DNA from: Pseudobdellovibrionaceae bacterium
Lineage (GTDB): Bacteria; Bdellovibrionota; Bdellovibrionia; Bdellovibrionales; JAGQZY01
Length of the DNA stretch: 64,000 bases
Direction of reading: 5' to 3'
NCBI GenBank assembly: GCA_020635085.1
Contig: JACKAL010000002.1
Coordinates: 248,001 to 312,000 of the forward strand
Positions within the stretch are counted from its first letter, which is position 1; each line of letters begins with the position of its first letter. Below are positions 62,010-64,000 of the stretch, piece after piece. The notes beneath the pieces are model-generated. The model had not been told where the DNA came from. It made no database searches and saw only the letters and a list, made by a program, of their open reading frames with translations. Position numbers and translations under genes: made by a program.

Positions 62010-63287
62010 CTAAATGCAGGAATCGACTTTGACTTCTTGGCTGTTACATTCTTTTCCCGAAACGCGAGTGGGAAGTTTCCATTGACCGCCAACTGAACAT
62101 GTAAAACGCATGCACTGCGTGGTTTCGCTGTTTTCGCAATTCCTACCTTTACCCCCAAAGCATTTCCACGCACATTGATTTGCCTGTCCCGAGGGATATA
62201 CACACCCTTCTAATGGTGAACTTGGCCCGCTAGACGCCAGTGTTCTCTCACCCGTTTTAGCGAGTGGACCGGAGGTTGGTTTCTCAAATAAAAATTCCAC
62301 CTCTGGCTGGCGAGGAGAATCCTTTGCTGCGTAAGTAATTCCATATTGTTTCGAAACAATAAATTCCATTGGCACCTTAATGGTTTGACTCGGAGCCAGC
62401 AATTGATCACGCCGAACATATATAGCTCCAGACGTGTTATGAACGCGCACATCTTCATCCTTCAAAGACACTTGTACGCCGCCGCTGATTTTACCAAAAC
62501 GCCAATCTCCCACATCGATGACAAGCATTTCGCTAGCCGAAATGGAAACGATAGAAAAACTGCCGGTTTGTGGATACAAAACCAAATAGCCCCACTCTTT
62601 TTTCATTTTCAATGAAGACTGTTTGGGCACATACAGCCGTGCCTTGGTTTTTCCGTATTCAATATCCACCGTTTGATTGGCAAGACTTTGCAAAATAACT
62701 TCGTTTTCCTTCACGGTTTTTTTTCTGCCACTGACTTTTTTGTTGTCTAACATTAATCCGCTTTTAATCCCTTTAATCATCAACGCCATCTCCTGGTCTT
62801 GCTCTCCAGAAGGAACAACCGGATTTGACTTCACTGCACCCATCATCGACGACACAGAAGTGCTTGTTTGGTTTTTTGTATCGCCATTAACGGTCGCCAA
62901 CCCACGACGTAATGCCTTACCTGGCACCTCATCCGGCGAAACCTTTTCCTCAATGGCATGATTAAAATGCTTAAACTCTTGCTCTGGCCCATTGTTTTTT
63001 GGATCTGCGATAATTGGAAAATTAGGTACAGTTAATCGCTCTTCGATATCCTGTTCCGGTGGTAAATATAATGGATTAGCCCCTGCAACACACTGAAAAT
63101 AATTATCGACGTTTTCACACACGACATTTTGGCACATCACTGATTTGTCTTCTGTACATTGTTTTTTTTGCGAATCCACGACAATGCGCCTCTGACACGG
63201 ATCACACTGAACCACTGGACAGCTGCAACTCTCTGCCAAACTGAATGGAAGATTAAAAAGTTGTACCCATAACAACACCGAAAGCAT
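62010..63287 (-). CDS. Secreted cysteine-rich unknown protein
   Basis: 425 residues. Hydrophobic signal (MLSVLLWVQLFNLPFSLAES) then a cysteine-dense N-terminus (CSCPVVQCDPCQRR, EDKSVMCQNVVCENVDNYFQC), a low-complexity linker, a beta-rich middle (KMKKEWGYLVLYPQTGSFS, GGVQVSLKDEDVRVHNTSGA) reminiscent of FecR-like domains, and a second cysteine cluster at the C-terminus (CVYPSGQANQCAWKC, RNCENS, CMRFTCSV). Likely periplasmic or surface exposed and disulfide-bonded. I do not recognise the full architecture. Convergent with the hydroxylase gene (16 bp apart). Confidence 0.7.
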   Translation of the reverse strand: MLSVLLWVQLFNLPFSLAESCSCPVVQCDPCQRRIVVDSQKKQCTEDKSVMCQNVVCENVDNYFQCVAGANPLYLPPEQDIEERLTVPNFPIIADPKNNGPEQEFKHFNHAIEEKVSPDEVPGKALRRGLATVNGDTKNQTSTSVSSMMGAVKSNPVVPSGEQDQEMALMIKGIKSGLMLDNKKVSGRKKTVKENEVILQSLANQTVDIEYGKTKARLYVPKQSSLKMKKEWGYLVLYPQTGSFSIVSISASEMLVIDVGDWRFGKISGGVQVSLKDEDVRVHNTSGAIYVRRDQLLAPSQTIKVPMEFIVSKQYGITYAAKDSPRQPEVEFLFEKPTSGPLAKTGERTLASSGPSSPLEGCVYPSGQANQCAWKCFGGKGRNCENSETTQCMRFTCSVGGQWKLPTRVSGKECNSQEVKVDSCI

Positions 63288-63388
63288 ATTTGCTTTTCGG
63301 CAAAATCCGTTAAAGAGTTAATCTCTCGTCTTGTCAGACGTTCCATTTAACAATACAATTGTCTAGAGTTTATGAATGAGGAGGTTTC

Positions 63389-63967
63389 ATGCGCCTAATG
63401 TTGCTCTTTACAGTGTTGGTTTTCTCTATGTCCAAAAGTTATGCTTACATGAGCTTGATGACAACAGGGGATATTCTCAAACAAAACCAGGTCCAAGGTA
63501 TGGGTTACCTCGAATTTTGGCGAGGCACCAATGCCAACGCACGCGCGAGCATGGGAATTAATGATTCCTTACAGGGTGATGTAGAAATCGGCTCTGGTGA
63601 TGTGAGCTTTATGATGAGCGCTATGGTGAAGTGGGTTCCCATCCCTGATTACGAAAAACAACCGGCAATGGGCATTCGCGGCGGATTAACCTATGTCAAC
63701 ACCCACGATTATTCTCAGACCAGTGTTGTCGCTATGCCGTTTTTAAGTAAAGCCTTTCAATCTCCGCACGGTAAATTTTCTCCATATGCGAGTATTCCCC
63801 TGGCCGTTAACTCTAATAAAGATCATTCTTTTTTTTCTGCACGTCTTGTGGTGGGTGTCGAGTGGACACCACTTGAGCAAAACAATTTTCACGTAATTGG
63901 TGAAGCGGGCGCCCACATTTCTAAATCTTTTAGCAGTCTTAACGTCGGCGCCTCTTACGATTTCTAA
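63389..63967 (+). CDS. Predicted outer-membrane beta-barrel protein
   Basis: 192 residues with a signal peptide (MRLMLLFTVLVFSMSKSYA) after a strong GAGGAGG site. The mature part shows about eight amphipathic strands (GMGYLEFWRG, DSLQGDVEIGSGDVSFMMSAMV, MGIRGGLTYVN, FFSARLVVGVEW) and ends SLNVGASYDF with the BAM-type terminal Phe. Function unknown. Divergent from the cysteine-rich gene. Confidence 0.78.
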   Translation: MRLMLLFTVLVFSMSKSYAYMSLMTTGDILKQNQVQGMGYLEFWRGTNANARASMGINDSLQGDVEIGSGDVSFMMSAMVKWVPIPDYEKQPAMGIRGGLTYVNTHDYSQTSVVAMPFLSKAFQSPHGKFSPYASIPLAVNSNKDHSFFSARLVVGVEWTPLEQNNFHVIGEAGAHISKSFSSLNVGASYDF

Positions 63968-63975
63968 AAACAAAA

Positions 63976-64000
63976 AACCACCAGCAATCAACCGGTGGTT
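63976..64000 (+). terminator. Terminator stem cut by the window edge
   Basis: AACCACC and GGTGGTT, 7 bp around an 11-nt loop, directly after the last gene. The expected T-run would be outside the window. Confidence 0.55.

Overview
The window is a bacterial chromosome segment, probably from a Bdellovibrionota (Bdellovibrio-like, 'deltaproteobacterial') organism. The evidence is the block mnmG-rsmG-parS-parA-parB-bactofilin-atp, the many secreted, lipobox-bearing and outer-membrane beta-barrel proteins, a giant tail-fibre-like S74 protein of the kind common in predatory bacteria, and moderate GC with AT-rich accessory genes. The taxonomy is inference. No rRNA, tRNA, CRISPR array, complete insertion sequence or prophage was seen.

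Layout. 0-4 kb is an origin-proximal segregation block: the mnmG 3' end, rsmG, two perfect parS sites flanking a small lipoprotein gene, then parA, parB and a bactofilin in overlapping order. 4-10.8 kb is the F1Fo ATP synthase operon (b', b, delta, alpha, gamma, beta, epsilon, without subunits a and c) plus two unknown genes. 10.9-17.9 kb has an outer-membrane barrel, a secreted unknown, a NagZ-like GH3 enzyme and mfd, with a striking multi-branched inverted-repeat element between nagZ and mfd. 18-25.4 kb is an operon of exactly the seven membrane subunits of respiratory complex I (nuoAHJKLMN). 25.4-38.4 kb has a patatin, an orphan DNA-binding protein, lon, an operon of grpE, a DnaJ-type gene and an LpoA-like lipoprotein, hemW, and an M16 protease.

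38.4-64 kb is accessory and envelope-oriented. It holds the giant S74 fibre, AT-rich unknown secreted proteins, and a three-gene unit: a membrane-anchored AAA+ ATPase with a large periplasmic domain, an MscS channel and an outer-membrane barrel. Next come an M48 protease and a four-gene unit of peptide-ABC binding protein, two permeases and a GH19 muramidase/chitinase-like enzyme. After these are a secreted arginine-deiminase-family enzyme, CorA, a 30-residue basic peptide gene behind a hexanucleotide repeat, a fatty-acid-hydroxylase-family protein and more secreted unknowns.

Most worth a second look: (1) the AAA+/MscS/barrel operon, which could form an envelope-spanning, ATP-regulated channel; (2) a new three-copy, about 100-nt dispersed element (near 25.5, 31.0 and 58.7 kb) with a strong hairpin and, in two copies, a terminator-like end, which could be a small-RNA family or REP-like 3' element; (3) the two-armed inverted-repeat element at 14.2-14.4 kb; (4) an ABC permease that appears to start at ATT; (5) nine GCAAAA repeats between a good promoter and a ribosome binding site.
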